Source: Chionis minor | Lineage: Eukaryota > Chordata > Aves > Charadriiformes > Chionididae | Length of the DNA stretch: 64,000 bases | Direction of reading: 5' to 3' | Assembly: GCA_013398295.1 (NCBI GenBank) | Contig: VZSF01000873.1 | Coordinates: forward strand, 1-64,000 | Shown here: one piece after another, positions 1 to 14,500 of the stretch | Layout: the number at the start of each line of letters is the position of its first letter | How positions within the stretch are numbered: position 1 is the stretch's first letter | Notes under the pieces: generated by a model | Database searches by the model: none | Seen by the model: the letters and a program-made list of their open reading frames with translations, nothing else | Told to the model about the DNA's origin: nothing | Program-made: the position numbers and the translations under genes

Positions 1-430
1 CACCATGTCTCAGTAATGCCAATATCCTCGAATGGAAGCTGTTGAGACTTGAGTGCTTGGCCTGCCTCAGGAGAGCGATGAGCGGAAGACCTCCCTGCCA
101 ATACGCTTCCAGCCGCAATTGCTAATTGTATTATTTGCTCTTTAAAATGCAATACCAGTGAAGCTGCCCTCACTACCACGAGCAGGCAGAATCGCCCACA
201 TCTAATTCATCTCCTACTTTATTGCCCATTGAAAAGAAATGCAGGTTGCCCTAGTGGCATACAACAGGCAGCTATGAGACAGCAACCATCCATTTCTACA
301 CAGCGTACAAGTTTGATCGCATTTGGCTAATTATCCCATTAACCTGTACCTAAAGATCCAATTACTGCAGCTGTGGGTGACTGCATAAAGGGCAGCAGCG
401 GTGGGCCTGGAGTGTGGGATCTGCGCTAAC
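1..430. promoter_or_regulatory. Enhancer-like non-coding block (putative conserved element)
   Basis: No open reading frame of note lies here. The stretch is rich in homeodomain-type cores: an inverted ATTA-type core near 119-128, a TCTAATTC at about 201-208, and a tight pair around 326-342 (TAATTA at 328-333 followed by a reversed TTAAC core). A CAGCTG E-box sits at 368-373. Such clustering, with balanced composition and no repeat signature, is typical of vertebrate developmental enhancers. This is inferred from sequence texture only; conservation was not tested. Confidence 0.3.
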
Positions 431-3400
431 CTTCTCTGGTGTGTTTGTATCTGCCTGAGCCAAACTGATACCCAGCAGAATTTTGATTTTTATTATGATG
501 ATGAACAAATAGCATTTTCTCTGCCTCTCTCTTTTGATTTTAAGTAAAAATCAAATTAGTTTTGAAACATTCAAATAGCAAAGGCCTGAGTTCAAAACTA
601 GTCACAACTGGTGTGCAAGCATGACCTGAATGGCTTTGTGGCCATTTGTCAATGCAACTGGAAAAACTCCTAGAGGACCAGAGCTTGAGCTGTATAAAAC
701 CTGTTAGCATTTGCACTAGGGGTATGTGAATTGATCTCATGCAAGAACATGAGTGTCTAGCCTGTTCCCTTCAACCACACAAACCTTGACTTCTTTCTTA
801 CTTGGACAAGCAATGATGGACATACAGCTTTCAGAATAGCATTGATACCACTGGTACAGCAGATATTGCCCAGTCACTCACACAGAGGAACAGGAAGTAA
901 AATACCATAAAACCACCATGTCTTTATTCTCACACCAAGTTCTAAAAGGAAGGTGGAAGAGAACACAGCTGCAAAATACATGCGCTAAAAGTCCCAGTGA
1001 TAAAAAAGATTCATAAACCTAGCCAGTACTCAAACCTAACCAGTACAAAAGGTATGATGAGGAGACAAAGGGACTGTCTGTGAAATTAATGATAAGGAGC
1101 AATTATTTTGAACACCTCTAGAAATATAGAAATATAGAAGTAAAATAAGAAGAAAGAACTTACACGAACTAGAATCTTTTAAGTTTCTTAGGGAGGGAAA
1201 GGTTGATGAACATCCAACATTACCTATAAGGACCTCTCAACTGGAAAGGAACAGGGCTGGTGGAAATGTACTCTTGGGGCATGCTTGAAGAAAAGGTTTA
1301 TGATCTTTCAGGAAATACCTTCAACATCTGCGTAAAGAATATTTTGAGACAAGGAATCCTGTTTCTCCTGATACTGCTCTCCATTGCGAAGGATATTTAT
1401 GTAATCCATTCAGTCAGAGACAGAGATTATCACTTATTACCAAAAACTTCACAAGTGATTCTGGGAAGTACAGTATGGGTTGTCAGAATTTGGTGGAGAT
1501 TTCTTATTTGGCAGTCAGCCTACAAAGATCAAATCATTTACCCTGTCCTATTCTTAAAAGCAGAGAATGAAATCCAGACGGAAAGCAGCCTTCTCCCTGA
1601 GAAATAGTTCCCCTCCTTACACTGGGAAATATTTTATTTTCTGCCTAAATAGGGAACAGCAAGGACCCAGAAAGCTACATGCCAGCAAGCAGCTCTTTTA
1701 ATTAGACTTCTTTTCTGAATATCCTTTTGCATTAGTTTCCAGAAAACTTAGCAGACAGTGTTTTTCATTACTGGTACTCTCCCCATCTGTCCTTGTGTAC
1801 AGGATATCTGTGCATGAAAAGAATTTGCAAGGCTGAAGCCAGAGTGGAGCCTGCTCGGAGATCATTATATTGGCAATTGTGGACAAAAGAGCAGTATAAT
1901 TCCCTTCTATAGGATGAGAGTTACCTGCTGGTTGCCCAGCAACAGTTTGATTGACTGATTTTATTTTTCTTTTGGTAATATTTGGTGTAATTTGTGGGCA
2001 GTGTTTCTAATCTCACATGGTCACAGGTTGGTGGTTTTCATTCTTGAGTTTCATCTCTTGTGCCTAGAGGCCACAATGCTGGGCATGTGTTATATTACAA
2101 AACAGCTGAGAAACAGGATTCGCAAACTGAACCTCTCCTGCTGTACCTTTTGTCTGGGTGCTTTTGTTACGTGTGGCTGGGATACATGCAGTGTTTTTTT
2201 ATCGGCAGCAGGGATACAGCAACCACATACGACCACCATTCCTGCCTGCCAGGGGCTTCCTGCAAACACAGGTTATGATATTTTCTACTTTCACGCTCGC
2301 TTTCTGTCCTTTGCTGGTCACTGCTCAAGATGCTGGTGATAACCCTGAATTTTTCAAGCCTGCTGTAGGAAGGACACCACCTTTGTCTATACATCTGCTA
2401 CTTTCCCCCTCCAACCTTCACAGATAAGTGCAGTTGAGTCGCTCTCACTGTCAGTCCCCGGAGCTATCAGGCTCAAAGGAAACACTTTCATAGGCAAGGA
2501 CTTTTGTCTGGAAACTGCCTCTTTGATATGCCTCTTGATGTACACCTTCCATGAGCTTCAGAGGGTGATTTAAGAGTTTATTTGGTTTAGATTTTGGTGA
2601 TTCTGCAGGGATTTCAGTTGTTTGTTTTTTAATTTCTCCAAATGTAAAGCTAACAAAAGGGTGACAATTTTAAGTCTACCCATTGTGGATGGTGAGGTTT
2701 TGCATTTTATTATTTTTACATGAAGTGTTAATGTGCAACTAACTGCTCTGTCAACAGGCACTCCAAATCTTTAAGTAACGATGCAGCAAAATATCGAGGT
2801 TTCAAGAGTACTTGTCTCCTTCTGTTTAGAAGCTGAAGAGGTTGTTATATTGCACAGTGTACCAGGGAATATCATATCCTACAATATGACATCATTTGAC
2901 CTAACGTCATAGAAGCTGAGTGGCATCATGCATGAGCCAGCACAAAACATTATATGGGAAATTCTGAGCAGTGTAGAGGTCCCTGGTCCTGTGAGTATTT
3001 AAATATGTGTATGATAGGCAATAGACTAGCAATTTTGCCAGGTTTCTCAGCTATTGCTCTAAAATGAAACTACTATAGTTTGCCATGTCGTTCCTCCATT
3101 ATCACTGGCAAAAGAAAAAATGGTATAGTTTGTAACACGAGCTGTTCCTAGGCAGGACAAAAGTGAAGCCATTTTGCTCAAGCATTTATGTCTGACACTA
3201 CTTGAACTTTGCTGATCTGGGTAAACCAGAATTGGCAATGATCTTTGGTATTGTTTCCATCAAACCGTGACCCCTAGTTGATACAGTTTCGCTGAACTAC
3301 AGTTTAGGCTTAGTCATTATCTATTTTCCTCCTGGGGCCAAGTGCATGTCTTAATTTTTTTTTTTTTTTTTTTGTCTAATGTAATATTGCTTGCTGGTGC

Positions 3401-5100
3401 TAGGCATACAATAGCATTTCCATGAAACAGCTCGTACAATGGTTATGAAAACAATTAAAAAGCCCAGAAATATCAACTACAATGGGATGGGCACTGCTTA
3501 TGCTGAAGCTACTGGAAATGTTGATCTCAGCTAAGGGAAGGTCACTATCGTGAAGCAGCAAATTCCTGTGGGAAATCAGCGTGCCACATTGTGCCCAGGT
3601 GCTCACAGGCCTTAACGTGTGAGCTTCCATATCCTGGTACCCTCTGTTCTTTGCTGGGCTCATGAAAAGGGCTGCAGAAACAAGCTTGGGAGAATTTGGG
3701 AAGCCCCACACCTTCCTTTCCCTGCGTGCTCCCCAAACAGCTTCTTACCTCACACACTTTTTCATCCTTCAATGTCACAGTGCAATCACACACATAAAGA
3801 GGTTCATTCCCATTTACCTGGAGACTTTTTCCTAGGGTCTCCAGCCCAAGGCGAAACTGTTGTCTATTTCAAAAAATTAAAAGCAAAATCCACTTGGGCG
3901 GAATAAGGTTTTTGGTCAAATTGTGAGATGGCTTGAGTAAACATTTACACTTCCATACCTACCACGTAAAATACCCTTCCTCACTTCACTAATGAAATAA
4001 CAATAAATATAGTGTTTTAGGAGCTAAAAACAGACACTCTATTATGCTGGGACTTGGTACTGAACCATGTAAGCAGACACCAGTATGTGCAGAGTCAGAC
4101 AATTTTCTACTGAACAGTATAGGCAACTGATCTGTTGGACATCTTCAAGTTTTCATCTATTTGGACCTGGGCCACTGTGTTCAGGTAGCCTTGTTAAAAA
4201 GGGATTTGCAGGTCTTTGCGATGTTACAGCCCTGCCAAGCTGGAAGCTATAGACAAGGTCAGTGTCTAGGACTCTCTTGTATTAAATGAGCAAGTAAGCT
4301 TATATGCATTGCAGATTCCCGGCCCATGAGATCTCTTGTCTAAAGCAATCTGCTGAAAGGTGATAGGGTTGAAGTGTAGGCTAGACAACATGCATATGGC
4401 AGAGGGTTTGTAATATTCTAAATAGCATCCACTGTGTTTTCTTGGGTCAACATACAAAGGGTGTTGGTAAATCAATAGTTTAATCCAAGTGTGACAAGAC
4501 AATTTATCAAACCTCTTACAAAAATGCTTCTCTAGGAGACAAAGCAGGCTTGCGGCGTTGCTGGCAGAGGCCATTTTGCACCACGTGGCAAAAGGCAGTT
4601 ATAGCCAGCGAGAGGTGCCTACAACCTAGCCTTTCCGTGCTGAGGGAAGACAAGCTGGGCAATCCTAGTATTTGTGCTTGGGAAACACCATTAAGCCCAC
4701 AGTGACATCTCGCATTATAATATTGTAAGACAGAAAGGGTGGAAATAACGGCTGTGTGTTTGACCTTAATTACAAGGGGGAATTTGGTTTCCTTTTGGTT
4801 GAAGAACAGGAGCTATTGCTCCCTGGGCATTATAAAGACACAACTGACTGGTCTAAAAGACTTCAGCTCTTTCAAAGGAGTGGTTAGGATGCTGTTACAA
4901 GAAAAGGGGGGGATATCACGATGTTACTGTGACACCTACAACAGAGAGCAAAAGAATGGGTCACTTGCGTTCCACGATTTGATAACTGTGTGTGAACCAA
5001 GGGCAGCATTCACAAAGCCTGGGTTCCTCCGGTTCAGTCCTGAGCAGCGTATTCAGACATTAAATTCCCTCAGCTTCTGAAACCAAAGGGAACAATAGGT
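431..5100. other. Non-coding stretch, no gene recognised
   Basis: Only short, overlapping reading frames occur on both strands; none shows a recognisable domain, codon bias or splice-site framing. The only clear simple feature is a poly-T tract at about 3355-3373. No transposon ends or RNA genes were recognised. Confidence 0.7.
3355..3373. repeat. Poly-T homopolymer tract
   Basis: A run of about 19 T residues. It could be a slipped simple repeat or the remnant of a minus-strand poly-A tail, but no retrocopy was recognised beside it. Confidence 0.9.
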
Positions 5101-8100
5101 ACATGCACAAATTAGCAAATGTGTGTGATCACAAGCGTAAGACCTGCAGGTTCGAACGATTCAGGCTGAGACTTTGCAGGTGTACATCTCCACATATCAA
5201 ATAGAGGTGCCCTTCTAAATTCCCAGATTCAGAAATGTGCTTAGAGCCCCCATCAGGATACATATATTAAATATAAAAATTCTTTGACCTAAGGTCTGAA
5301 TAAAGCGAATGAAATTAAAGCCAAAGGAAAACAGTGGGGGGGGAAACCCCTGTCTCTTACAAAAATATGTACAGTCAGATAGAAGCCAAAGATTTTATTC
5401 TGAAATCAGCCTGTGTAATATTATTTGACAAGAATTCTTAAAAACAATGTTGTGTATATCAAAAAGGGGTTATGCCTTGTGCACATATAGAATTATTCTT
5501 GTCATAAAATAGCTGCCATAACATAGAATACTGAGCAAAATTTTTTTGTAAGGCCATTAGAGCCTTACAGCTACTTTAAACCCACGTATAATTGCTCACA
5601 GGATAAAAGCCTCTATTCATATTACTCAAATGCTTTGCCTCAGCTGGAGACAGTTGAAATGAGTAGTGTGGTACAAGAGTGAATGAGCTCTAACCTTTCT
5701 ATACCAAAGCAGGTACCAAATGATACCAGGCTTGTTTCACTCTGTGGATAACGAACACAGTTCAGTCTCTCATGCACTTACCTTCCTCATAGTCCAGGCT
5801 ATGCATTGTTGTGCAAAGGCTGAGTTTTTATTTTTTCTCAGTTCTTTTTTCACTTTTTTTTCCTTAGAGATACTTATGGGTGAGAAGGAGGGAACTCCAT
5901 CTAGGAGAATGCCTTTCTTGTGGCTCCTCCTGGTTCAGCTCTGGCACAAAGATGTAGCTATTTCAGCATCCTTTATTGGGATCAGCTGGCATCAACGTGC
6001 TTACTCTGAACATACTTCACCTAAGGATCTGTATCCGCGCTGTGGGACGGGTATGACCCACTGTGTTCCCCACAGACCTGGTCTCTGACCTCTTGGAGGG
6101 TATCTCACTTCTTTGCTTGCCTATGACCCGAATTTCCTTCCCAAGGAAAGCAGGGTGTGTAAATGGCTGAGCAGGGTAGTGCCCTAGAGCACACCTGTGA
6201 ACATTGCACAACGCCTGCACCCACAGAAGAGATGCTCTTTAGCACAGTCACTATCTCCATTTTTGTAGCTGGTTAAATACTAACAACATAGTGCATAGAA
6301 GTTCATAATGGTGAGTCAACTGGGAATGATCAGGAAGCAAAAATCCAAGATCGGAAAAAAATATCTTGCCTTAATTTTTTCATTGAAACTGAAACACTCA
6401 GTGTAGGCAGTTGTGATCATCATGACTCTATACAGGCCATGGAAATGGAAGCAGAGTCTTAGTCTTGGCCAAAACATTATTAACAGCTTTAAATATGGCT
6501 GTTTCATGATGTATGTAAATTTTTTGCTCTTCCTTTTAGCTCACAAACTTGCCTCTTATTTATTGCACAATCATATTCTAGTTGGTAAAGAACTTTCTTT
6601 TCCCCATTGTTTCCTAAACTGCACAGTTCAGCTTGGAGCAGAGGTCAACTGATGATCACTTTCATGCTTTTACATATCTCCTCCACAAAAACAATTAAAT
6701 ATTAATGGATAATTCATGTAGTAGTATAGAATAGCTTGCAGGAATTATCCTCACTGAAATCAACTGGCCAAATATATTCAGTACTTAACTTTGTACGTTA
6801 CAAAGCTTAGAAATTAAAGAAACATCATTCCCCTACAACCTTCCCCCAGAGATATTTCCATTAGGAAACAACTTTATAGGCAATTTCTTATTGTCTCTTA
6901 ATGAACTTAAATATTTAAGTTTGGCCATACTGCATTTAGTGTTCATTGTCCTTGGGGACCCGCAAAAGAACACAAACTAAAAACATCACAGACTGGACAC
7001 ATTTATGCAAAGGTCATCACTGCAGAAGGGCGGACAGGATTTTTTGAGGACTTAAATTATTTTATGTACTTTAATTCTCCATTTTTGGGAATATCTTCCA
7101 CCTGCTGGGAAAGGTTTCCAAAGAAGCCAGTAAGTTTTACATGCAGCTACTAATGCTGCTACATAGCTAACAGAAGCAGCACCACTCACCTAAACAGGTC
7201 TTACTCTTGACTAGAAGGTGGTTGGAGAGGAAACCACACCAAGGTAAACCATCGTCTCATATCACTCATGAGAAAAAGGACTGCACCTACAGAGTGGTAA
7301 AACCAAGAGCAACGCTCCATCAGTAATGACACAGCAAAACGCTTGCAAGAGTGTGTGAAACAGCAGAGAGCAGAAGGGGGGACAAAACAAGTACTGCCTG
7401 TGTCCCTCTAATAGCTATGGAGCAGTAGGTCTTTTTTTAAGGAATAAAATAATTCCTGAAAGTATTTTTCATTCATAAGCTTGCAGTAACCATAAGTAGA
7501 AAATGACCAAATTTTCACTGAGTTTGTTAAGCAGGGCAGAGTTTTTTCCTTTCCCTGACTCCTAAATGGGAAGCACAGATTGAGCCCCCATGCCTTCCAG
7601 CTCTAGAAGCAGTTACGCTGATCATGGGATGTGCTAGAAGCCAAGGTCATTAGTGGTGAAAGCCTGCGTCTTTGCACTCCCTCATGTGTGTCCCTCCGGC
7701 TCCTGCAGTTTCCTTTCCTGGCAGCAGCTGCTCCCGCTCTTCATCCTGCTTTTAAAAGCAGTAAAGAATGGGAAAGTGAGGGTAGTATGGAATGAACAGC
7801 AACAGCATAATCTTGCAAATGAGCCATCACAACATGTCCAGCTATCGCATTTTGTGTAGCTCCATGTTTGATATGTCACATTTAACAAGCAAATGGCAAA
7901 TACCTACAAATACATAGAAACTTCTATGTCAAATTTGCTTGAAATGAACAAAGGTTATTGGAGACAGGGATGCATAGACAGATACACATGTGGACCGTGG
8001 TCCTATGCACTCTGTTTACACAGAAGCACGCATAAGAACACCATTATTGTGAAGCTGTTGAAAGGCAATAGTTTGGGTAAAGAAATTCAGCTAAGCAGCC

Positions 8101-8723
8101 CCAAGTCCAGCTTTCCATACATGTCAGTGTGACGGCTTAATCAATGCCAACATTTCCTTTAGAGGCAGCTCAGCATCCCATGCAGTTCTTTTTCCACTAG
8201 CTCACTCTGAAAGGGAGCACAAGTCATGGAAGGTTTTTCTCTGGTAGGCTACAGCTGAGACAACCTTCCCCACCCTCCAAATTACCCTGGTCCCAGACTC
8301 TTCAAACAAGTTGAGGGCAATCTGAACGGAGGTGGGGCTGACCTGAAATCCGCCCTGTGTACCTGTATGACCTGCCAGTAATGATTGACCCCACTCTGCT
8401 AGTTACAGCTCATGCTTCACCTCTGAGGTGGAGCTATTAGAGATAAGGCTGCAGGATAAGATAGGATCTAACTCTGGGCTCTTTTCAGCCTAAATAGTGC
8501 AGTCTGTGTGATGCCCCAGTTCTCTACACATACTCCTCAAGTAAGTGCTTCTCTAAAGATACAGCTTTCCTTAGCCTGTGCAATATATAATACACACAAG
8601 AGAGTAAGTGGGGATGAAAAGACTATTTCCACAAGAGTTGAAGCTGCACTGCCAAGTTCCTGGAAGTTATGGCTTAACATCCTGAAGACTATCAAGGTGG
8701 TGGCTTGGTAACACTTAGAAGAG
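5101..8723. other. Non-coding stretch, no gene recognised
   Basis: AT-rich single-copy-looking DNA. An eight-G run at 5336-5343 is followed by AAACCCC and could fold into a small hairpin. A near-perfect pol III B-box-like motif (GGTTCGAAC) lies at about 5149-5157 but no complete tRNA fold was found. Reading frames are short and look accidental. Confidence 0.65.
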
Positions 8724-8776
8724 AATATTTCAGTTGAAAGAAACCTACAGTGATCATCTAGTCCACTTTCTCAGAG
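8724..8776 (-). mobile_element. CR1 LINE 3'-end fragment
   Basis: The plus strand reads into the reverse complement of a CR1 3' terminus: a TTTCAGTTGAAAG start, an AACCTACAGTGATCATC core and a CTAGTCCACTT continuation. This matches the tail pattern of a common avian CR1 subfamily with a few substitutions. The element is oriented on the minus strand and extends only some 50 bases before similarity fades, as expected for a severely 5'-truncated copy. The assignment rests on remembered family patterns, not on a database search. Confidence 0.6.
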
Positions 8777-11700
8777 TGAATTTCACATGAAAAAAGCAGT
8801 TTCCACAATGCTGACATTTTTCCAGATTATTTTGTTCATATTTTTGACAAAATTTTCTCTTTCTTTTTTTTCCTTTTTTTTTTTTCTCTGTCACAGATAT
8901 CATCATTAAAAACTTTCTGTTGCTTGGACTTTTTCCAAATCAGAATTCCTCAGATTGCTGGACTGACCAAAGCCATTCATTCTGTGGCAGTTCCAGCTTA
9001 AATCCAATTGCCTTTCAGTGGCATATTACCGCCCAGGAGCCCATGCCTCCTGTCATCCCCCACAGCCTCCTCCTTCAGGGAGAGGATTTGTCATAGTCAT
9101 CGTGTCCCTGCAGATGCATTACAAGAGTTGTAGCCCAAACAGGGAGTTAGGCCCTTGTGGGAAAAGTGGGAGCATAATGCTCCCCATGTTCAACTGCGCT
9201 GTACCATGATCAGAAAACATGCTTTTCTGGTGACCCGGTGTTTTGGATCAGTATAATTTATCTCTCAGCTTGTTTCATGATGATACAAAAAATGACCCAA
9301 AAGCACATTTCCAAGATGATTCTTTTGGACTTTTGATACCCAAAAAATTCAATTTCCCAATTTTTTTGTTCTCAATTTTCAACAATCACAAATATTAATA
9401 TCAGGTTGGGGGGTTTTTTTGCAGTTGTAAATTCCTATTCTCCTGAAACTACCTGCAACACTTTCTTACTCTCTTCCTATATATTTGCCTTTCTGTAATT
9501 ACATATGATATAACATTTTTCCCACATGAATTATCACTAGGGCCTATTCCCAGATCCCCAAACCCCATAGTAAAGATCTGTTCTCTCTGAGCTGACACAA
9601 TAGTAGGCAATTCACTGAGCACAGACAGACACATCTTTTCCATGAATGCATTTAGCATCGTTGCTAAAACTGTCTCACTAGCAATTTCAGCTAATAAGAA
9701 AATGAAGTTAGTGCAAAGCTTCTGAAAATAAATTCTGCAGAAGACGTCTCTCTGCTTTAATAGAGATTGAATGCAGTCCATTTCTCTCTCCCCGTGTCCC
9801 GAACAACACATCAAAACAATGTTTAGCAAGTGAACTACATTTCACAACACACTCGCATCATAGACGGACATAAAATAAGTTGCTTGGCAGTGTAAATGCC
9901 CTGGGGAGAGGAAAGTTGGTTGTTTTGGTGGTTTGGTTTTTTTTTTTTTTCTGTCCAGCCTGGTTTCTCCCAGTACTTTAGGGTTGCCCAAGATTATTCC
10001 ATTATCTCACTTGTGCCTCCAGCAGCTGTTAACCCTCTGCGCTGCCAAACAAGTGCTACAGCCAGAAGCCTTTTCCCCTGCCCCCGGAATTCAGGTTGCA
10101 GAAACGTCAGGCAGCACTGCTGTTAATTCCTGGCATATCCCACCTAAATTAGACTCAAACAGCATGAAATCACAGGTGGGAGAGAGGTGCTTTAAAAACC
10201 AGGTACTTAAGTTTAACCAAGCGAGGGGGAAAGAGCTTGGGAAGTCATCCAGAGTGGGTCATCGATTCAGTGATTTTCCCCAATTTTTCAGTTTGCTTAA
10301 TGGTCTCAAAGATATTATTTTCTCAAGTGCGCTGGTGGCTAAATGGTATGTGGAAAATGTTATTTAACTCAACATTTTCTCTTCACATGGTGTGGTCCCC
10401 ATAAAGGGGGTCTTGCTACGTTCTCCCTGTGCTCCTTGGCAGGAGTAACCGCAGGCCACGTCCCGGCATCTTCAGTGTGGCCCACGGGGATTCATCTCAG
10501 AAAATTTGGCCCATAAAACTCCTTCTCAGATTTCCTGACTTCTCTGCCCAAGAATATTAGAAATGCGGCACTTGAAATCCGTTTTCCCGAAACAGTTGGT
10601 CTAGTCAAGCGCCTTCGCACAATGTATGTGGCAAGCAGATGCAACGGGGTCGCAAACACTGCTGAGACGAATGCTTAACGATTCGGCAGAGGACGTGTGG
10701 ATTTTTTTGTTGTTCCCTGCTGCTAGACAACTTCGTACACTGCTGATAATTACTGTATCTGGGTTTTTTTGTTTGTTTGCTTATGCCTTACCCAGTAGCT
10801 TTGTTCGTGGCAATAAAAATATTCCGAACAGCTTGGAAAACTTCCTTTGCTCTGACTTGAAAAGGCTGAATTCAGTTCCCAGGGAAATCTGTGGGAGCTG
10901 GATTAAGCTCTGTGGCAAAATCCTTTACCTCTTACCGAGCTGATGCTGTGGCAGGTGCTGAATTTCCTTTTACTAACTGGTTAATTTATCCTTTTGTGGT
11001 AGCGATGTACCAAAATCCCCTAAATTTTGTCCCTTTTTTTCTGAGCTCCTGTGACAGACGAGACCCAGACCTTCTGTTCCTTCTCCAGTCAGTTCAGAGC
11101 CCCAAAGCTTTAGCTTCCCCCGTCTTCGTCCTGCACCAAAGAGTTCTCTGTGCCGGTCAATGAGATTTACAGTATTTCTTACTCTTTTGTCACATACTCC
11201 ATCTCTGGAGTATGCCTATACCTTTATTCTTCCTCCAGAGTATCTTGCCTATCCTAATCACAGTTCAGGGTAGAACAGGAAATGAGGACAGGCATGTCCT
11301 CCTACAGCCCAAGAGGGAAGAGGAGGGACAAGGACTTTACAGGTAAAGATTTTGTTTGAAATCTAAAAAAGAAATGGCCTATTTACCTTCACTAGTATCC
11401 ATTTACAGTTTGATACACAGGTACAGTTATCCCCAGGACACGGGTTAGTAGACATTGGTTAAAAAGAAATAGAAATATAGCATTTCTTCCTTCATAAGGA
11501 GCTCTTTGTTTTCCTGTCTGTCTTTGGTGCCCTTCAAACCCATTAGTTTGCTATCTTTGAAAATTTCTAAAAAACAGCCTTCCATTTTGAAAACCATGTC
11601 AAATTGAGAGAGAGGTAAAGCAACAAGGCTCCCCAGAAATATAGCACTGTTTCTACAGAAATAACTCTGATCGATGAATTCTACATAAATCACCAAATAA

Positions 11701-14500
11701 AAATCCTGTAAGATAATTAGAATACTGGGGAATGGCAGCTCCTCTACTGAATTTTCAGATCAACCAGTACTATTGAATAGTTACGTCCATATTGAAGGTC
11801 CCTAGTGTTCATTTGAAAGACAATCTTCACATGGCATGTGGTGGAGTTCCATAAGACAGCCTTCTTAAATTTGCCTGGGTTTGTTATTCTTTTCAGAAAG
11901 TGGTGCTTAATTTAACTCGTTTGATATGCGCTGTAGTACCTACATTCAGGCACACCAAGGATTCCTACCCTCTGATAATAAGATGTGAGACAAAGCATCA
12001 CATTATTTACAAATTGCGAAAGGTATAGGTGTCTAATCATACCCAGCAATTGTTACTGAGCTGATTTTGATATGGTTGCTCTTGATTTATATCTATGTTA
12101 AAAAAGAAAACCACAATTTTCAGACAAGCTTACCATCAAAAATGACAAAATTGCTTTGAGCAGAGCAGTTAGAATCTGTGGTTTGGGCTTTCTTTGTTTT
12201 ACAGTACCTTTAATGAATAGCATTTAACCACAGACAGCTGTAGATCTAATCCTATAAATCATGCCAAAATAACTAAAGAAAAAACAAAAGTGCACATGTT
12301 CCCAAGTTTTGCCTTTTTCACACCACCAGAGAAAAGATTTTTAAAACAAGCTTTCCATAATCTTTTGAATGCTGAAATACCATAGGGTTGAAACAGAAGC
12401 TGTAAGCATCCACCATGCCTCACAATAAAATTAAAATACTGGAAGGAAAAGAAAAAAAAGATAAAACCCACTCAAAAATTAGCAAAGGCACTTTCCTTCT
12501 GTGTTACTGCAAATTAGTTTTAGAGATGGGCACAAACCATGAAACTCAGATTCAGACATAAGCCTGGGAGCATACATCTCAAAATGAAGCTGGATCATTG
12601 TATCCGGAACACCATGGTTGCTGGCAAACTGATAATAATTGAATAGTTAGCAAAGTCCACAGAACACCTATTCTGTATGCCCCCTATCTCACAGTATATT
12701 TCCCATTACACTACATCACCTTATGTCTTGTACTGATACACCACAGACATTTCTAACACCTTATGTCCCTGTGAGAGGTATAAAAAAAGTTTTAAAACAA
12801 GACATATTCTTAAAGAGCATAGCTTGGGTAAAAATTTTCACCTAAAAATTTGAGCCTCATTTATGGAGTCTCCCACAAATCCATCTAATTCAGTGAATGA
12901 CAAATTCTAGTTAAAAGTCCAGCAAGAAAGGACATTCAAACAGAACAGCTCACCTAAAATATGACCTAAATCCCAATGTTTATGCTCACCAGTTCCTGGC
13001 AATTCCAGTTTAGTCTGGGACTAGAAACAGAAGCAGACAAATGTATAAATACATGGGACTTTTTCTCAATACATTCATAGGGGAAAAAACTGAAGAAATG
13101 CAGAAGATATGGTCACACTTTTCATTTTAGGAAGAAGTAGTTTATTACAGATAATCATTCAGCTAATCTAATGTGTTGCCAATATTTGTTATTTGGTACC
13201 AAGTAAATAAAAGGGCTCAATAGAGCAATTTGGATGATGGCGAGTAATAGGGAGCTAGGTCCCAGACACCCATATTGACTCCTAAATCATAACAGTTCCT
13301 ACATTGTTTAAAATGTAAACCACACAAAGTAGTCAAAATCCAGCTTTAATTCTCAGGCTAATGATTACATTGGTCAATTTCCAAGACCACAGCTAAAGGC
13401 CATGAGAACTTTTAAAATATTTTCCCACCCGTATACATATTGTCACAAGCACTAAAAAAAAGCCAAAAAGGCAAGCAACTGAGAAAGAAAAAGAACCACT
13501 ACCATACAGAAAACACAGTAGTGAAATAAAACATTCAGCATGGAGTTACTGATCTGCAAGTGAGCTTTGAAATTACCAGGAGACATGATGATTTTGATTT
13601 AGCATCCCTCTGATTTCTCAGAACTGTCTTGGAAGGTGAAAGGGGCCACATATAGTGCCTTGGGCCTCTTTACTATGGGTATGAGGAGTTTCAGGTTTCT
13701 TTCTTTTCTTTGTGGGTTGTTTTTGTGAGGTTTTTTTTTTTTGCTTTCCTGTGTGAAACAGATTGTTCACAGAAAATTATTTCAAGAGCTTTCCCTTCAC
13801 TTTCCTGTGCAGAGCTACAACAGATTACTACTAGCATCTGATTCTGCATATGCCTAGAAGCCCATTCATTTCAAGCCACTTTCAGAATCAGGGCCTTGAC
13901 GTGTAATAATTCACTACAAATTCTGATATGTGTGGGTTTTTTCATAAAATGTACTTGAAATTTCAAAATATCCCCAAATCCCTGCAAGTGGGCTCTCGGG
14001 AGAATAACTTTCCGAGGAATCGTGACACTGTTCATAGTGTTCTGATAAAGAAGCAGCATGACGAATACTTGGTCTGATGAAAAAGCTGAATAATATCAAA
14101 ATAAAAATATGAATACAAATTTACAAGCTGTATCGGTCATAATTAACCAGTCAGGAGAAATGTCAGTGTATACAGATCTGCTGTGTGAAAAGTACTGAAT
14201 ATTTTAGCAATTCTTTAGGAAGGTACTGAACTTTTCTTGCAATTAATTATTCATCCATATAACTTTCCTTGCCTTATTTCCTCCTCAAATTATTGCAGAA
14301 CTTTCTTCTCCTCCATGAGATCAGGAGTGTAATCACAGGCATGTATACAGTACACAGACAAAAACACATACCCATAAAAAAAGCTGCAACAGATACCACC
14401 TCCAACTTTCCCCAGTTGTACATTTGATGCTTGCTGGTGCCATTAAGCAAACACAAAACAACAGCAAGTGCATTCTGTTGAAATGTTTAGCTAAATGGAA
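8777..14500. other. Non-coding stretch, no gene recognised
   Basis: Contains pyrimidine-rich tracts (T-rich at about 8855-8885 and 9938-9951) and many short chance reading frames. An 8-bp-stem hairpin lies at 11193-11214. The longest frame (10 kb region, plus strand) shows no recognisable domain. No RNA gene or transposon terminus was recognised. Confidence 0.65.
11193..11214. repeat. Small inverted repeat, 8-bp stem and 6-base loop
   Basis: CATACTCC at 11193-11200 is exactly complementary to GGAGTATG at 11207-11214 with loop ATCTCT. There is no evidence of a flanking precursor stem, so this may be chance. Confidence 0.85.
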
